From Bacilli bacterium (GTDB lineage: Bacteria; Bacillota_I; Bacilli_A; RF39; UBA660), in assembly GCA_017544525.1 (NCBI GenBank), contig JAFYEA010000018.1, positions 124,001 through 188,000 on the forward strand: a DNA stretch of 64,000 nt, read 5' to 3'. The translations under genes were made by a program, and so were the position numbers. Of the stretch, positions 1-9,341 are shown piece after piece. Below the pieces are notes generated by a model. The model was not told the origin of the DNA and searched no databases. It saw only the letters and a program-made list of their open reading frames with translations. The stretch's first letter is position 1. Every line of letters begins with the position of its first letter.

Positions 1-228
1 TATTTAAATAAGTATATTAATCAATTACCAAATACTCCTGAAGAAAGAGAAGATATGATTAATACATTATGTATGTTATTTAATAAATTAATAGTTCGTA
101 TTAATATTAATAATAAATTAGTTGAATGTTCATTTACAGATAATATAGAATATTTGGAAAGAATATTAGAAGGTTTTGATTATTTAGGTTTAGATTGTAA
201 AGAATTAAAACAAAAGAAACTTGTATAA
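1..228 (+). CDS. 3' end of an unknown gene (partial)
   Basis: An open frame enters from the left edge and ends at TAA 226-228, leaving 75 residues. The tail is hydrophilic and mixed in charge, with no signal peptide, membrane segment or motif I recognise. It contains one cysteine-bearing segment (INTLCMLFNKLIV) followed by an acidic helix-like stretch. The next gene starts 61 bases downstream behind its own -10-like TATAAT, so the two are probably separate transcripts. Too little is visible to name a function. Confidence 0.6.
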   Translation, partial: YLNKYINQLPNTPEEREDMINTLCMLFNKLIVRININNKLVECSFTDNIEYLERILEGFDYLGLDCKELKQKKLV

Positions 229-289
229 CTTTATAATTTTAAAATATTATAGTATAATAATTAATAGTGATTATAAATGAGGTGACATT

Positions 290-1462
290 ATGTATAGAAA
301 AACATATGTTGAAGTTAATTTAACTAATTTGAAGATCAATGTTAAAAATATTATTACTAAATATAATAAATATAAATATAGAATAGGTATGGTTAAATCT
401 AATGCTTATGGGCATGGATTATATATAATTAATACTTTGATTGAATCTGGTATTAATTATTTAGCAGTTTCTAATTTAGATGAAGCTATGGAAATAAGAG
501 GATATAATAAGAATATTCCTATATTGATTACTGAAGTAATTGATAAAGATTTAATTGATACAGCAATTGAAAATAATATTACTCTTACTATTGATAATTT
601 GGAATATTTAAAAGAAATTAAAAATAATTGTAAAATTCATATTAAGATTAATACTGGTATGAATAGATTAGGAGTTAGTACAAAAGAAGAATTTAATGAA
701 TTATATAAATATATTAAAGAGAATGATAATATTTATTTAGAAGGTTTATATACTCATTTTGCTACTCCTGGTATTAATGATAAGTATTATGATATGCAAT
801 TAAATAGATTTAAGGAGATAACTAAAGATATTAAATTAAGTGATATACCTATTATTCATTTAAGTAGTAGTTTTATGTTATTAAATCATCCTAGAATACC
901 ATTTGAAAATGGATTTAGAATTGGTACTGTTATGTATGGGTATGATGTATCATTAAGTGAATATGGAGAAAGTATAAAAGATAAAATAAGAAAGTATAGA
1001 GATGATTTCTTAATTAAGAAGGATAATATTAGTCCTGTTATTAGGGGTGTTGAAATACCATTAAAACCTGTTTTAAAGATTAAAACTAATGTTATGGAAA
1101 TTAGAGAAGTTAAAAAAGGTGAATTACTTGGTTATGGAACTCATTTTGTTACTGAAGATACTAAAATAGCAGTTCTTCCAATTGGATATGATAGTGGTAT
1201 TGGAACTAATATGTTAGGTAGGTATGTTTTAATTAATAAAAAGAAATATAAAGCAGTTGGATCTATGTCAATGTGTATGATGTTTGTTAGTGTTGATGAT
1301 AAAGTTAATGTAGGTGATGAAGTTATCATACTAGGTGATGATTTAACACTTGGATATTTAAGTAGATTAAAACATACAGGTATTCAAGAGACATTAGTTT
1401 CTATTGATAAAAGTTTACCTAGAGTATATTTAAAAAATAATAAAATAGATAGAATTATTTAG
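290..1462 (+). CDS. alr: Alanine racemase
   Basis: A fold-type III PLP racemase that interconverts L- and D-alanine (or a related amino acid) in the cytoplasm to supply D-alanine for the wall. The PLP lysine lies in MVKSNAYGHG (Lys36), the catalytic tyrosine in the GYGTHF segment (near residue 282), and the C-terminal beta domain carries SMSMCMMFVSVDD. At 390 residues it is slightly long because about 35 charged residues are inserted around residues 225-260, just before the LKPVLKIKT strand where the barrel meets the C-terminal domain. The ATG follows GAGGTGACATT, a good ribosome site. It heads an apparent operon with an ATP-grasp ligase and a flippase, so the D-amino acid may be used on an exported envelope polymer as well as in peptidoglycan. 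A serine-type racemase cannot be excluded. Confidence 0.9.
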   Translation: MYRKTYVEVNLTNLKINVKNIITKYNKYKYRIGMVKSNAYGHGLYIINTLIESGINYLAVSNLDEAMEIRGYNKNIPILITEVIDKDLIDTAIENNITLTIDNLEYLKEIKNNCKIHIKINTGMNRLGVSTKEEFNELYKYIKENDNIYLEGLYTHFATPGINDKYYDMQLNRFKEITKDIKLSDIPIIHLSSSFMLLNHPRIPFENGFRIGTVMYGYDVSLSEYGESIKDKIRKYRDDFLIKKDNISPVIRGVEIPLKPVLKIKTNVMEIREVKKGELLGYGTHFVTEDTKIAVLPIGYDSGIGTNMLGRYVLINKKKYKAVGSMSMCMMFVSVDDKVNVGDEVIILGDDLTLGYLSRLKHTGIQETLVSIDKSLPRVYLKNNKIDRII

Positions 1463-1471
1463 GAGGTATTT

Positions 1472-2491
1472 ATGTCATTAAAAAGTTATATGGTTAGAAA
1501 AGTTAAAGCCATCGATAAAGAAAAATTGAATAAACTAGCTAGTGATATTGCTAAGAGAAATAATAAAAGTGTTGGTTATGTTAAAAGAGATATGATTAAA
1601 AATTTTATTAGGTATGGTATTGGTTATACTGATTATTTAAAAGGTGATTATATTAATTTAACTAAAGAACAAAAGAAAACTTATGTTACTACTAAATCAT
1701 TTTATAGATTGCTTGCATATTTGAATAATCCTAAATATGATGCGACTATGTCTGATAAAATAGTATTTAATAAAATATTTAATAAATATTTAGGTAGAGA
1801 ATGGATTGATTTAAGAAACAGTAGTATAGATGATTTTAAAAAGTTTATTAAAGGAAAAGATGTTATATTTGCTAAACCTCCTACTGATTTTGGTGGACAT
1901 GGTATTAGAAAAATAGAAACTAAAGATATTAAAAATATTGAAGAATTATATAAAGAATTATTAAAGAAAAAAATAAATCTTATTGAAGAAGCTATTGTTC
2001 AACATAAAGAACTTGATAAATTAAATCCTTATGCAGTTAATTCATTTAGAATTGTTACATTAGTTAAAGATGGTAAAGCATATATACTTGCTAATGCACT
2101 TAGAATTAATGTAGATGATGCTATTGCTATTGGGTGTTCAGATGCTTATATGAGACTTGATGAAAGTGGGAAAATATGTAGTAGAGTAATAGATGATGTT
2201 GCTAATGTATATGAAGAACATCCTATTGCTAAAATAAAGTTTAATACAGTAAAAATTCCATTTGTTAAAGAATCATTTGATATGGCATTGAAAGCTGCAC
2301 TTGAAGTACCAGAAATGAGATATGTTGGATGGGATTTAGCAATTACTCCTAAAGGACCTGTAATTATGGAAGGTAATGAATTTCCTAGTTATGGTTTAGT
2401 TCAATATTATTTATTTAATGATGAACATGAAGGGCATCTAGCACAAATATCTAAAATACTTGGTGATGAGATGAAAAATATTAAATTATGA
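1472..2491 (+). CDS. Sugar-transfer-associated ATP-grasp family protein
   Basis: A cytoplasmic ligase-like protein of 339 residues that resembles the ATP-grasp family associated with sugar transfer (PF14397 type). The ATP-grasp core covers roughly residues 95-330: KPPTDFGGHGI looks like the nucleotide-binding lysine and glycine loop, LIEEAIVQH the adenine-contacting strand, NSFRIVTL a conserved arginine strand, and VIMEGNEFPSYG the metal-binding Glu/Asn motif. The first 90 residues are basic and helical. It starts 10 bases after alr behind GGAGG and its stop overlaps the start of the flippase gene by four bases. Family members join an acid to an amine or hydroxyl using ATP. Given its partners, I infer that it modifies a cell-surface glycan or lipid-linked sugar. 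The substrate is unknown. Confidence 0.7.
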   Translation: MSLKSYMVRKVKAIDKEKLNKLASDIAKRNNKSVGYVKRDMIKNFIRYGIGYTDYLKGDYINLTKEQKKTYVTTKSFYRLLAYLNNPKYDATMSDKIVFNKIFNKYLGREWIDLRNSSIDDFKKFIKGKDVIFAKPPTDFGGHGIRKIETKDIKNIEELYKELLKKKINLIEEAIVQHKELDKLNPYAVNSFRIVTLVKDGKAYILANALRINVDDAIAIGCSDAYMRLDESGKICSRVIDDVANVYEEHPIAKIKFNTVKIPFVKESFDMALKAALEVPEMRYVGWDLAITPKGPVIMEGNEFPSYGLVQYYLFNDEHEGHLAQISKILGDEMKNIKL

Positions 2492-4122
2492 GAAATAAAT
2501 TAAAGAAAAATTCATTTATTCAAGGTACTGTAATTGCATCTTTATCACTTATATTTATTAAAATATTAGGTGCTATATATGTAATTCCTTTTTATAAAAT
2601 AATAGGTGAAGAAGGTGGAACTTTATATAGTTATGCATATAACATATATAGTTTATTCTTGAATATTAGCACTGCAGGTATTCCAATTGCTATGAGCATG
2701 ATAGTTAGTGAATACCTTGCATTAGAAATGTATGATGCTAAAGAAAGAAGTAGAAAAGTTGGTACCAGATTAATAACTGTGCTTGCTATTGTTTCATTTT
2801 TAATAGTGTTTTTTGGTGCACCATATTTAGCTAAATTCTTATTATCTAGTGAATCTGGTGGTCATAGCATTGAAGATGTAGCACTTGTAATTAAAACAAT
2901 TTCGTTTTGTTTATTAATAATTCCTTTTTTAAGTGTATTAAAAGGATATTTACAAGGTCATAAATATATTGCACCATCTTCTGTATCACAAGTAATTGAA
3001 CAAATAGTTAGAATAGTTATTGTCTTATTTGGTTCATATATCGCAATTAATATTTTGAAATTTAGTGTAGCTACAGGAGTTTCAGTCGCACTAACTGGAG
3101 CATTCTTTGGAGGTTTAGTGGCATTTATATATTTAAAACTAAAAGTTAGAAATAATAAAGAAGCATTTCCTAAACCTTTAAAAAAAGATTCAGTTAAGAA
3201 TAAAACAATAATGAAAAAGATATTAACTTATTGTATTCCTATTGTAATGGTAGCAATCATTGATAATTTATATACTTTAGTTGACATTAAATTAATTGTT
3301 AAAGGATTAAATATTGTAGGATTTAGTGCTATGGATGCAGAAGTAATTTCTGGCATAGTAGCTACTTGGGCACCTAAGATTTGTACTATAATTATTGCAA
3401 TTGCCACTGCGTTAACTACAAATATTATTCCACATGTAACATCAAGTTATATTAAAAAAGATATGAATGGTGTTATTTATAGAGTAAATCAAGCAGTATC
3501 TACAATGCTTATTATTACATTACCAATGTCAATGCTTTTAATGGTTTTATCTAATGAAGCATATTCTGTATTCTATGGAGCTAGTAAATATGGTAGTTTA
3601 GTTTTAAAAGCATCTGCCGTTAGCCATTTATTTTTTGGTATGTGGAGTGTACTTAATACTTCATTACAAAGTTTAAAGAAGTTTAAAATTATATATTTAA
3701 ATTCATGTATTGGATTATTTTGTAATGCGTTGTTGGATATTCCTATAATATTATTACTAAATAAATTAGGTTTGCCAGCATATATTGGAACAGTTATTGC
3801 AACATGTATTGGTTATACCATTTCAATTACAATAGTTGTTAAATTTTTAAAGAAAGATATGAATTTTAATTTTAGAAAAGCTATTGAAACATTTAAGAAT
3901 ATAATTATTCCATCAATTATAATGATTATTCCAATTATTATATTGAAACATTTTATTCATATTGAATTAACTAGATGGACAGCGTTAGCTTCAGTAATTA
4001 TATATGGCTTACTAGGTGCATTTATATATTTATTTATAACATATAAAAACAAGTCATTAGAAAATGTATTTGGTAAAGAATTTTTAGATAATATATTTAG
4101 AAAATTACATTTAAAGAAGTAG
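2488..4122 (+). CDS. Polysaccharide/lipid II flippase (MOP superfamily, SpoVB/MurJ-like)
   Basis: A polytopic membrane protein of 544 residues with about 14 hydrophobic segments spread along its length, typical of MOP-superfamily exporters that flip lipid-linked sugars across the cytoplasmic membrane. Family-like segments are GAIYVIPFYKIIGEEGGTLY near the N-terminus, a GYLQGHKYIAPSSVSQVIEQ loop around residue 155, and a charged linker near residue 230. The ATG overlaps the TGA of the ATP-grasp gene (ATGA), indicating translational coupling. The gene ends in a hairpin terminator. A second member of the family lies at 38242-39546. With alr and the ATP-grasp ligase upstream it may export a D-amino-acid-bearing lipid intermediate, but a housekeeping lipid II role is equally possible. 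Confidence 0.85.
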   Translation: MRNKLKKNSFIQGTVIASLSLIFIKILGAIYVIPFYKIIGEEGGTLYSYAYNIYSLFLNISTAGIPIAMSMIVSEYLALEMYDAKERSRKVGTRLITVLAIVSFLIVFFGAPYLAKFLLSSESGGHSIEDVALVIKTISFCLLIIPFLSVLKGYLQGHKYIAPSSVSQVIEQIVRIVIVLFGSYIAINILKFSVATGVSVALTGAFFGGLVAFIYLKLKVRNNKEAFPKPLKKDSVKNKTIMKKILTYCIPIVMVAIIDNLYTLVDIKLIVKGLNIVGFSAMDAEVISGIVATWAPKICTIIIAIATALTTNIIPHVTSSYIKKDMNGVIYRVNQAVSTMLIITLPMSMLLMVLSNEAYSVFYGASKYGSLVLKASAVSHLFFGMWSVLNTSLQSLKKFKIIYLNSCIGLFCNALLDIPIILLLNKLGLPAYIGTVIATCIGYTISITIVVKFLKKDMNFNFRKAIETFKNIIIPSIIMIIPIIILKHFIHIELTRWTALASVIIYGLLGAFIYLFITYKNKSLENVFGKEFLDNIFRKLHLKK

Positions 4123-4145
4123 AATAATGGTTCTACTTTTTATTT
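4117..4145 (+). terminator. Rho-independent terminator after the flippase gene
   Basis: The arms AAGTAGAA (4117-4124) and TTCTACTT (4131-4138) form a stem that overlaps the stop codon and is followed by a T-rich run. Confidence 0.75.
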
Positions 4146-4197
4146 ACTTTTAATGTTGATTAATTTATAATAAAATTACTTTTTTGAGGTGATTAGA

Positions 4198-4950
4198 ATG
4201 AATAAACCAATAATAGGAATTGTATCTAATAGAAACTTTGGTGAAACAAATAGACCTTTTACATATACTACTAATTTTTCTAATTTAGTAGCAGAAAAAA
4301 TATATTCTAATAACGCTTTACCAATTGGTGTTATTTTTCCTTATGGAGTATATGAAGAAGAAACATTAAAACAATGTGATGGTTTAGTTTTACAAGGTGG
4401 TAATAGAATTGAACTATGTCAATTATTAACTGTTGGATATGCACTTAAAAATAATATACCAATATTGGGAATATGTAATGGTATGCAAACTATGGCTGGT
4501 TTTGATTATTTATCTCAACAAGTTAGTATTGATGAACCATATTTTTATCATAAAATAAGTACACTTTATAGTAAATTAGGTGAAGAAGCTTTTCTTTCAA
4601 GTTGTGATGACCATAACAAAGAAAATCCTTTCTATATTCAAAGTTTAGAATTAGCAAAACATAAAGTATATTTTAATGAAGATAGTGAATTTTTTGATTA
4701 TTATAATACTTATATAATTAATGCTTTATCATTACATAACTATGCTTGTAATAAATCAATATTTGATAATAGTAATTATTTTAAAATATCAGGTTTAAGT
4801 GAAGATGGAGTTGTAGAAGCAATTGAAAGTAAAAATGAAAGTCATTTAGCAATTGGAGTTCAATATCATTTAGAAATTGATGATCAAGGTGATCCAATTT
4901 TTAGTGATTTAGTTGAAGAAGCTAAATATATTAGAAAATATAAGAAATAA
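4198..4950 (+). CDS. Gamma-glutamyl-gamma-aminobutyrate hydrolase-like class I glutamine amidotransferase (peptidase C26)
   Basis: A class I glutamine-amidotransferase-like hydrolase of the C26/PuuD type, which cleaves gamma-glutamyl amide bonds. The nucleophile elbow is LGICNGMQ (Cys near residue 92), and GVQYHLEI near residue 220 supplies the His and Glu of the triad. The N-terminal PIIGIVSNRNF and LVLQGG strands are typical. At 250 residues it has normal family length. I chose ATG 4198, six bases after GAGGTG; a GTG at 4189 lies inside that site. It is a single-gene unit between two terminators. The motif here is LGICNGMQ where PuuD has LGICRG, and the central region is rich in Asn and Tyr, so the substrate may not be gamma-glutamyl-GABA. 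Confidence 0.75.
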   Translation: MNKPIIGIVSNRNFGETNRPFTYTTNFSNLVAEKIYSNNALPIGVIFPYGVYEEETLKQCDGLVLQGGNRIELCQLLTVGYALKNNIPILGICNGMQTMAGFDYLSQQVSIDEPYFYHKISTLYSKLGEEAFLSSCDDHNKENPFYIQSLELAKHKVYFNEDSEFFDYYNTYIINALSLHNYACNKSIFDNSNYFKISGLSEDGVVEAIESKNESHLAIGVQYHLEIDDQGDPIFSDLVEEAKYIRKYKK

Positions 4951-4975
4951 AGACTGAATAATCAGTTTTTTCTTT
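4951..4975 (+). terminator. Terminator after the C26 hydrolase
   Basis: Short stem AGACTGA / TCAGTTT (with a G-T pair) around ATAA, followed by a T run. Confidence 0.6.
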
Positions 4976-5030
4976 TGAATTTCTTTATTAAAAATAAATA
5001 ATGTTATATAATAATTATTAGGTGAAACAT

Positions 5031-7598
5031 ATGAAAAAAAGAGCAATATTAATAGATGGAAATAATTTATTATTTAGAAGTTATTATGCTACAGCATATA
5101 ATGGAAATCTTATGAAAAATTCTAAAGGATTACCTACAAATGCACTATATGGTTTTATTAATATGATGAATAAGATTATAAATGAAGAAAAACCTGAATA
5201 TGTTATGGTAGCTTTTGATAAAGGACATAATTTTAGACAGGACATGTACGACAATTATAAAGATGGCAGAATTGAAACTCCTAATGATTTAAAAATACAA
5301 TTTCCTATTGCTAAAGAAATATGTACTTTACTTGGTATTAAATATATTGAAATAGATAATTATGAAGCAGATGATATAATTGGAACATTTGCTAGAATGG
5401 CTGATGAAGATAAAAATTATAATGCAACTATTATAAGTAGTGATAAAGATTTGTTGCAACTAATAAGTGATGAAGTGGATGTAAAATTATTAAAACAAAA
5501 GGATTATATTATGATGAATCCTAAAACATTCTATGAAACATATGGTTTAGAACCTATTAGAATGATTGATTTAAAGAGTTTGATGGGGGACGCTTCTGAT
5601 AATATTCCTGGTGTTAAGGGAATAGGTGAGAAAACTGCATTATCATTATTACAAAAATATGGTACTTTAGAGGGTGTATATCAACATATTGATGAAATAA
5701 GTGGTAAAACTAAAGAAAAATTAATTAATGATAAAGATAATGCTTATTTTTCATATAAACTTGCTACTATATATAAAGAAGTTCCATTGGATTATACTTT
5801 TGAAGATGTTAAATATGATGGACCAAATACTGAAGAATTAATTAATAAATATAAAGAATTAGAATTTAATTCATTTTTAAAAACAATTCCTCAAAAGATG
5901 GATAATAAAAAAGTAAATTCTGAAGAGGTAAAAGGTAAAATTGAAATTAATGGCGACTATAGTTTTTATTTAGAATTAGATAATTCTAATTATCATAATG
6001 CAAAAATAATTGGTGCTTCAATTTATGATGGTAAAAAATCATATTATTTAGATTCTGCTTCATTAATGTTAAATAAAGACCTACTTAAAAATGTATTGGT
6101 TTCTTTTGATAATAAAAAGAATATAGTTGCATTAAATAAAATGGGAATAGAATTTAAATGTAAGTTTGATACATTAATAGCTGCATATTTACTAGGTTTT
6201 AATGTAAAAGATGATATATCTTATTTGAGTACTTCTTTTGGTACTGAAATACCTTATTATGAAACAATTATTAATCCTAAAAAAGGTTTAAGTGAAGAAG
6301 AAACAAAAAATGCTATTATATTAAAAGCTAAATTTTTATATGATACATACAATGATTTTAATGAAAAGTTAAAGAGAGAAGAATTATATGATTTATATTA
6401 TAATATTGAACATCCATTAATTGTTGTTTTGGCTGATATGGAAATGACAGGTATTAAAGTTGATAGTAGTGTAATAGATGATCTTAAAAAAAATATTAAA
6501 GTTAGAATAGAAGATTTAGAAAAGAAAATATATGAACTAGCAGGTGAAGAATTTAATATAGCTAGTCCTAAACAATTAGGAGATATTCTTTATAATAAAT
6601 TGAAACTTCCAAAAGGTAGAGGAAAGAATGCTACTAGCACTGCTCATGATGTGTTAATTAAATATGTTCATTCTCATCCTATAATTAATGAAATACTTGA
6701 ATATAGAAATCTTAGTAAGTTATATACAACTTATTTAGATACATTTAATGATTATATTCATAAAGATGGAAAAATTCATACTATATATAAACAAACTGGG
6801 ACAAGAACTGGTAGATTATCTTCTGTTGAACCAAATCTTCAAAATATTCCTGTTAGAAGTGAAGAGGGTAAGTTAATTAGAAAAGCATTTGTTGCTAGTG
6901 ATAATTCATATTTATTATCAAGTGATTACTCTCAAATAGAACTTAGAATACTTGCACATATAAGCAATAGTGAATCATTAAGACAAGCATTTATTAATGG
7001 AGAAGATATTCATACTCATGTAGCTAGTGATATATTTAATAAAGATGATAGTAAAGTAACTCCTAATGAAAGAAGGACCGCTAAAGCAGTAATATTTGGC
7101 ATAGTTTATGGAATTAGTGGTTATGGGTTAGGTGAGAACTTAGATATAACTCCTACTGAAGCAAAAAAATATATTGATAAGTATTTAGAACTGTACCCTG
7201 AAGTAAATGATTATATGAAAAATATAATTGATAAAACTAGAGAACTTGGGTATGTTAGGACATTATTTAATAGAAAAAGAGAAATTGAAGAAATTAAAAA
7301 CACTAATTATTTAATTAGATCTATGGGTGATAGAATGGCCTTGAACACACCAATTCAAGGTACGGCAGCAGATATATTAAAACTTGCTATGGTTAAGTTA
7401 TATGATTTATTAAAAGAGAAGGGTTATAAAACTAAAATGTTATTACAAGTACACGATGAATTAATATTTGATGTACCCGAAAATGAACTTGATGAAATTA
7501 AAAAAATAGTAAAAGAAACTATGGAAAATATATATAAATTATCTGTACCATTAAAAGTATCAATTGAATATGGTAAAGACTGGTATGAAGCCAAGTAG
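5031..7598 (+). CDS. polA: DNA polymerase I
   Basis: DNA polymerase I fills gaps and removes RNA primers. The N-terminal 5'-nuclease domain (about residues 1-290) shows AILIDGNNLLFRSYYA, VAFDKG, EADDIIGT, SSDKDLLQL and the helix-hairpin-helix GVKGIGEKTA. The polymerase domain shows TGRLSSVEPNLQNIP, motif A DYSQIELRILAHIS, the O-helix RRTAKAVIFGIVYG and motif C QVHDELIFDVP. The middle domain has lost the 3'-5' exonuclease motifs: the usual DTE reads YLE, and the motif II and III aspartates are absent, as in Bacillus-type PolI, so proofreading is not expected. I chose ATG 5031, six bases after AGGTG, over a GTG inside that site. It appears to be transcribed alone. Confidence 0.97.
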   Translation: MKKRAILIDGNNLLFRSYYATAYNGNLMKNSKGLPTNALYGFINMMNKIINEEKPEYVMVAFDKGHNFRQDMYDNYKDGRIETPNDLKIQFPIAKEICTLLGIKYIEIDNYEADDIIGTFARMADEDKNYNATIISSDKDLLQLISDEVDVKLLKQKDYIMMNPKTFYETYGLEPIRMIDLKSLMGDASDNIPGVKGIGEKTALSLLQKYGTLEGVYQHIDEISGKTKEKLINDKDNAYFSYKLATIYKEVPLDYTFEDVKYDGPNTEELINKYKELEFNSFLKTIPQKMDNKKVNSEEVKGKIEINGDYSFYLELDNSNYHNAKIIGASIYDGKKSYYLDSASLMLNKDLLKNVLVSFDNKKNIVALNKMGIEFKCKFDTLIAAYLLGFNVKDDISYLSTSFGTEIPYYETIINPKKGLSEEETKNAIILKAKFLYDTYNDFNEKLKREELYDLYYNIEHPLIVVLADMEMTGIKVDSSVIDDLKKNIKVRIEDLEKKIYELAGEEFNIASPKQLGDILYNKLKLPKGRGKNATSTAHDVLIKYVHSHPIINEILEYRNLSKLYTTYLDTFNDYIHKDGKIHTIYKQTGTRTGRLSSVEPNLQNIPVRSEEGKLIRKAFVASDNSYLLSSDYSQIELRILAHISNSESLRQAFINGEDIHTHVASDIFNKDDSKVTPNERRTAKAVIFGIVYGISGYGLGENLDITPTEAKKYIDKYLELYPEVNDYMKNIIDKTRELGYVRTLFNRKREIEEIKNTNYLIRSMGDRMALNTPIQGTAADILKLAMVKLYDLLKEKGYKTKMLLQVHDELIFDVPENELDEIKKIVKETMENIYKLSVPLKVSIEYGKDWYEAK

Positions 7599-7661
7599 AA
7601 CTTTACATAATAACTAAATTATATTATATTGAAAATGCAAAGAAATATTGCATAAAATAAA

Positions 7662-7704
7662 AAAGGAACGTCTGATTACACTAAGTTAGACGTTTCTTTT
7701 ATTA
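7662..7704. terminator. Bidirectional terminator between polA and tmcAL
   Basis: AAAGGAACGTCT (7662-7673) pairs with AGACGTTTCTTT (7688-7699) with one G-T pair. T-runs on both strands let it serve the convergent genes. Confidence 0.8.
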
Positions 7705-7781
7705 TAATATTGTTATAAAAAGTAATATTATAAGTAAAATAATAATTATTGAATACAAAAGATTTTTTGTAAAGTTATGCT

Positions 7782-8918
7782 TTACATTTTTGATGGTTTG
7801 TTTTTTATTTCTAAATCATTTATATCTTCATATATTAAAGAGTATATATTAGTTACTCTTTTTTCAATGTTTAATGATTTATATTTTTTTGTATCATATT
7901 TATTTAAAATAGGCATTTTAATATTTGATTTAATACTTTTTAAATAGTTTTGTCCTTCTTTACTAAATCCTAATATTCTAATATATTCTAAATCGTTTAT
8001 ACTTTTTACTTCTTCTTTAGTTAAAGAACATAATATATGATTTAACATTCTTGATATTTTATTATATGTATATCTTTTAGTTTTAATATTTTGAATTAGT
8101 TCTTCTAATGAATCAGATTTTTTTATTACATTTTTTATTCTTGTACTTAAACCTTCATCTACGTCTAAATATTTATTTAAATCTTCTTCTGATAATATTT
8201 TATATTTTAAATATTCAAAATATTTGTTATTTAGTTTTTTCATCTTTAATAAATTAAATACATCATTTGGAACATTCTTCTTTATATCTATATTATTTAA
8301 TAATTTATTTCTTATGTTAGAAGCAGATATTATATTATCATTTGAATTAACATCATGATAATCGCTTGTTCTTTTTATGCTTTTAATTTCTATATTATAA
8401 TTATTATTTAATACTTCTTTTATATAAGATAAACCTAGTAAATCATTAGGAGTATTAATACTAGATCCATTTAAATCTTTTAAAGCATTATTTAAGGCTG
8501 TAGGATAATTAATTCCATTATTCATGTATTCTTTTACCTTGATATCAAAATCATTGTTATAAAGTTGTATTTTAGCGTTATTTAATAGTTCATCTATATT
8601 ATCGCTTTCACTACCAAATATTAATGTATTGATTTTTAACTCATTTAATAGTTTTATTGAATACTTAGCAAATATATCACTAGATTGAGTCGAATATAAA
8701 TAAGGAAGTTCTATAACAATATCTATACCATGATTTAATGCAACAATTGTTTTATCCCATTTATTTAATATAGATAATTCTCCTCTTTGTGTGAAAGAAG
8801 AAGACATACAAACTATAATTAAAGAATTAGGGTATAATTCCTTAATCTTATTTATTTGATATAAGTGTCCATTATGAAATGGATTATATTCTACTACTAT
8901 TCCTATTACATTTTTCAT
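7782..8918 (-). CDS. tmcAL: tRNA(Met) cytidine acetate ligase TmcAL
   Basis: TmcAL (formerly YlbM/DUF795) activates acetate with ATP and acetylates the wobble cytidine of elongator tRNA-Met (ac4C34). The N-terminal nucleotidyltransferase fold is clear: GIVVEYNPFHNGHLYQI carries the HxGH-like signature (HNGH), followed by VIELPYLYSTQSSDIFAKYS and the conserved LIFGSESD. The middle has a LKRTSDYHD-type segment and SASNIRNKL. The C-terminus has TKRYTYNKISRMLNHIL and RILGFSKEGQNYL. At 378 residues it has the usual family size. It reads opposite to its neighbours, between the polA terminator and a short divergent promoter region shared with rpmF. Confidence 0.93.
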   Translation of the reverse strand: MKNVIGIVVEYNPFHNGHLYQINKIKELYPNSLIIVCMSSSFTQRGELSILNKWDKTIVALNHGIDIVIELPYLYSTQSSDIFAKYSIKLLNELKINTLIFGSESDNIDELLNNAKIQLYNNDFDIKVKEYMNNGINYPTALNNALKDLNGSSINTPNDLLGLSYIKEVLNNNYNIEIKSIKRTSDYHDVNSNDNIISASNIRNKLLNNIDIKKNVPNDVFNLLKMKKLNNKYFEYLKYKILSEEDLNKYLDVDEGLSTRIKNVIKKSDSLEELIQNIKTKRYTYNKISRMLNHILCSLTKEEVKSINDLEYIRILGFSKEGQNYLKSIKSNIKMPILNKYDTKKYKSLNIEKRVTNIYSLIYEDINDLEIKNKPSKM

Positions 8919-9065
8919 AATAATCCCTCTTTATAACGAGAATATTATAGCAAAATATATTAATTTCTTCAATTTTTACTTGATATTTTTGAATATTTGT
9001 GAGAAAATACATTAGCAATGCAAAAAATGTATATATACAAAGAATCGCGCGAAGGAGGAATAAAA

Positions 9066-9278
9066 ATGAAATTAGATATCACTTTATTTGGTGCACTACC
9101 TTTTAGAAGAATTAGTAAAACTGCTAAAAGACAAAGAAGAACTCATTTAAAGAAAACTGCTCCAACTACTACTACATGTAGTAATTGTGGTGCTGTTGTT
9201 GCTCCACACAGAGCTTGTACAAAATGTGGTTTTTATAAAGGAAAAGAAACTTTAAAAGTTAAAAAAGAAGAAGAATAG
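9066..9278 (+). CDS. rpmF: 50S ribosomal protein L32
   Basis: A 70-residue large-subunit protein in the zinc-binding form of L32. It has the basic stretch RISKTAKRQRRTHLKK and the zinc ribbon CSNCG..CTKCG. The start is fixed by AAGGAGG at 9052-9058, seven bases before ATG 9066; open frame further upstream lacks a ribosome site. The common partner yceD (DUF177) is absent; instead the divergent neighbour is tmcAL. It ends in a strong terminator, so it is probably a single-gene unit. Confidence 0.96.
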   Translation: MKLDITLFGALPFRRISKTAKRQRRTHLKKTAPTTTTCSNCGAVVAPHRACTKCGFYKGKETLKVKKEEE

Positions 9279-9304
9279 TCAATCATTAGATTGACTTTTT
9301 TATT
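9277..9304 (+). terminator. Terminator after rpmF
   Basis: AGTCAATC / GATTGACT with a four-base loop, followed by six T residues. Confidence 0.85.
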
Positions 9305-9341
9305 TGTGTGTTTATAATATATTTTACTTGGAGGGTTTTGT

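Noticed and set aside
290..4122. VanT-type glycopeptide-resistance cluster
   Set aside because: There is a racemase and an ATP-grasp enzyme, but no membrane domain on the racemase, no VanXY-type peptidase and no D-Ala-D-Ser ligase motif.
7634..7653. Inverted repeat ATGCAA...TTGCAT after polA
   Set aside because: A six-base stem in AT-rich sequence without a T run; the adjacent stem at 7662-7704 is the convincing terminator.
9018..9065. Longer N-terminus of L32
   Set aside because: The extra residues are not in the conserved L32 start and the strong AAGGAGG lies downstream of that codon.
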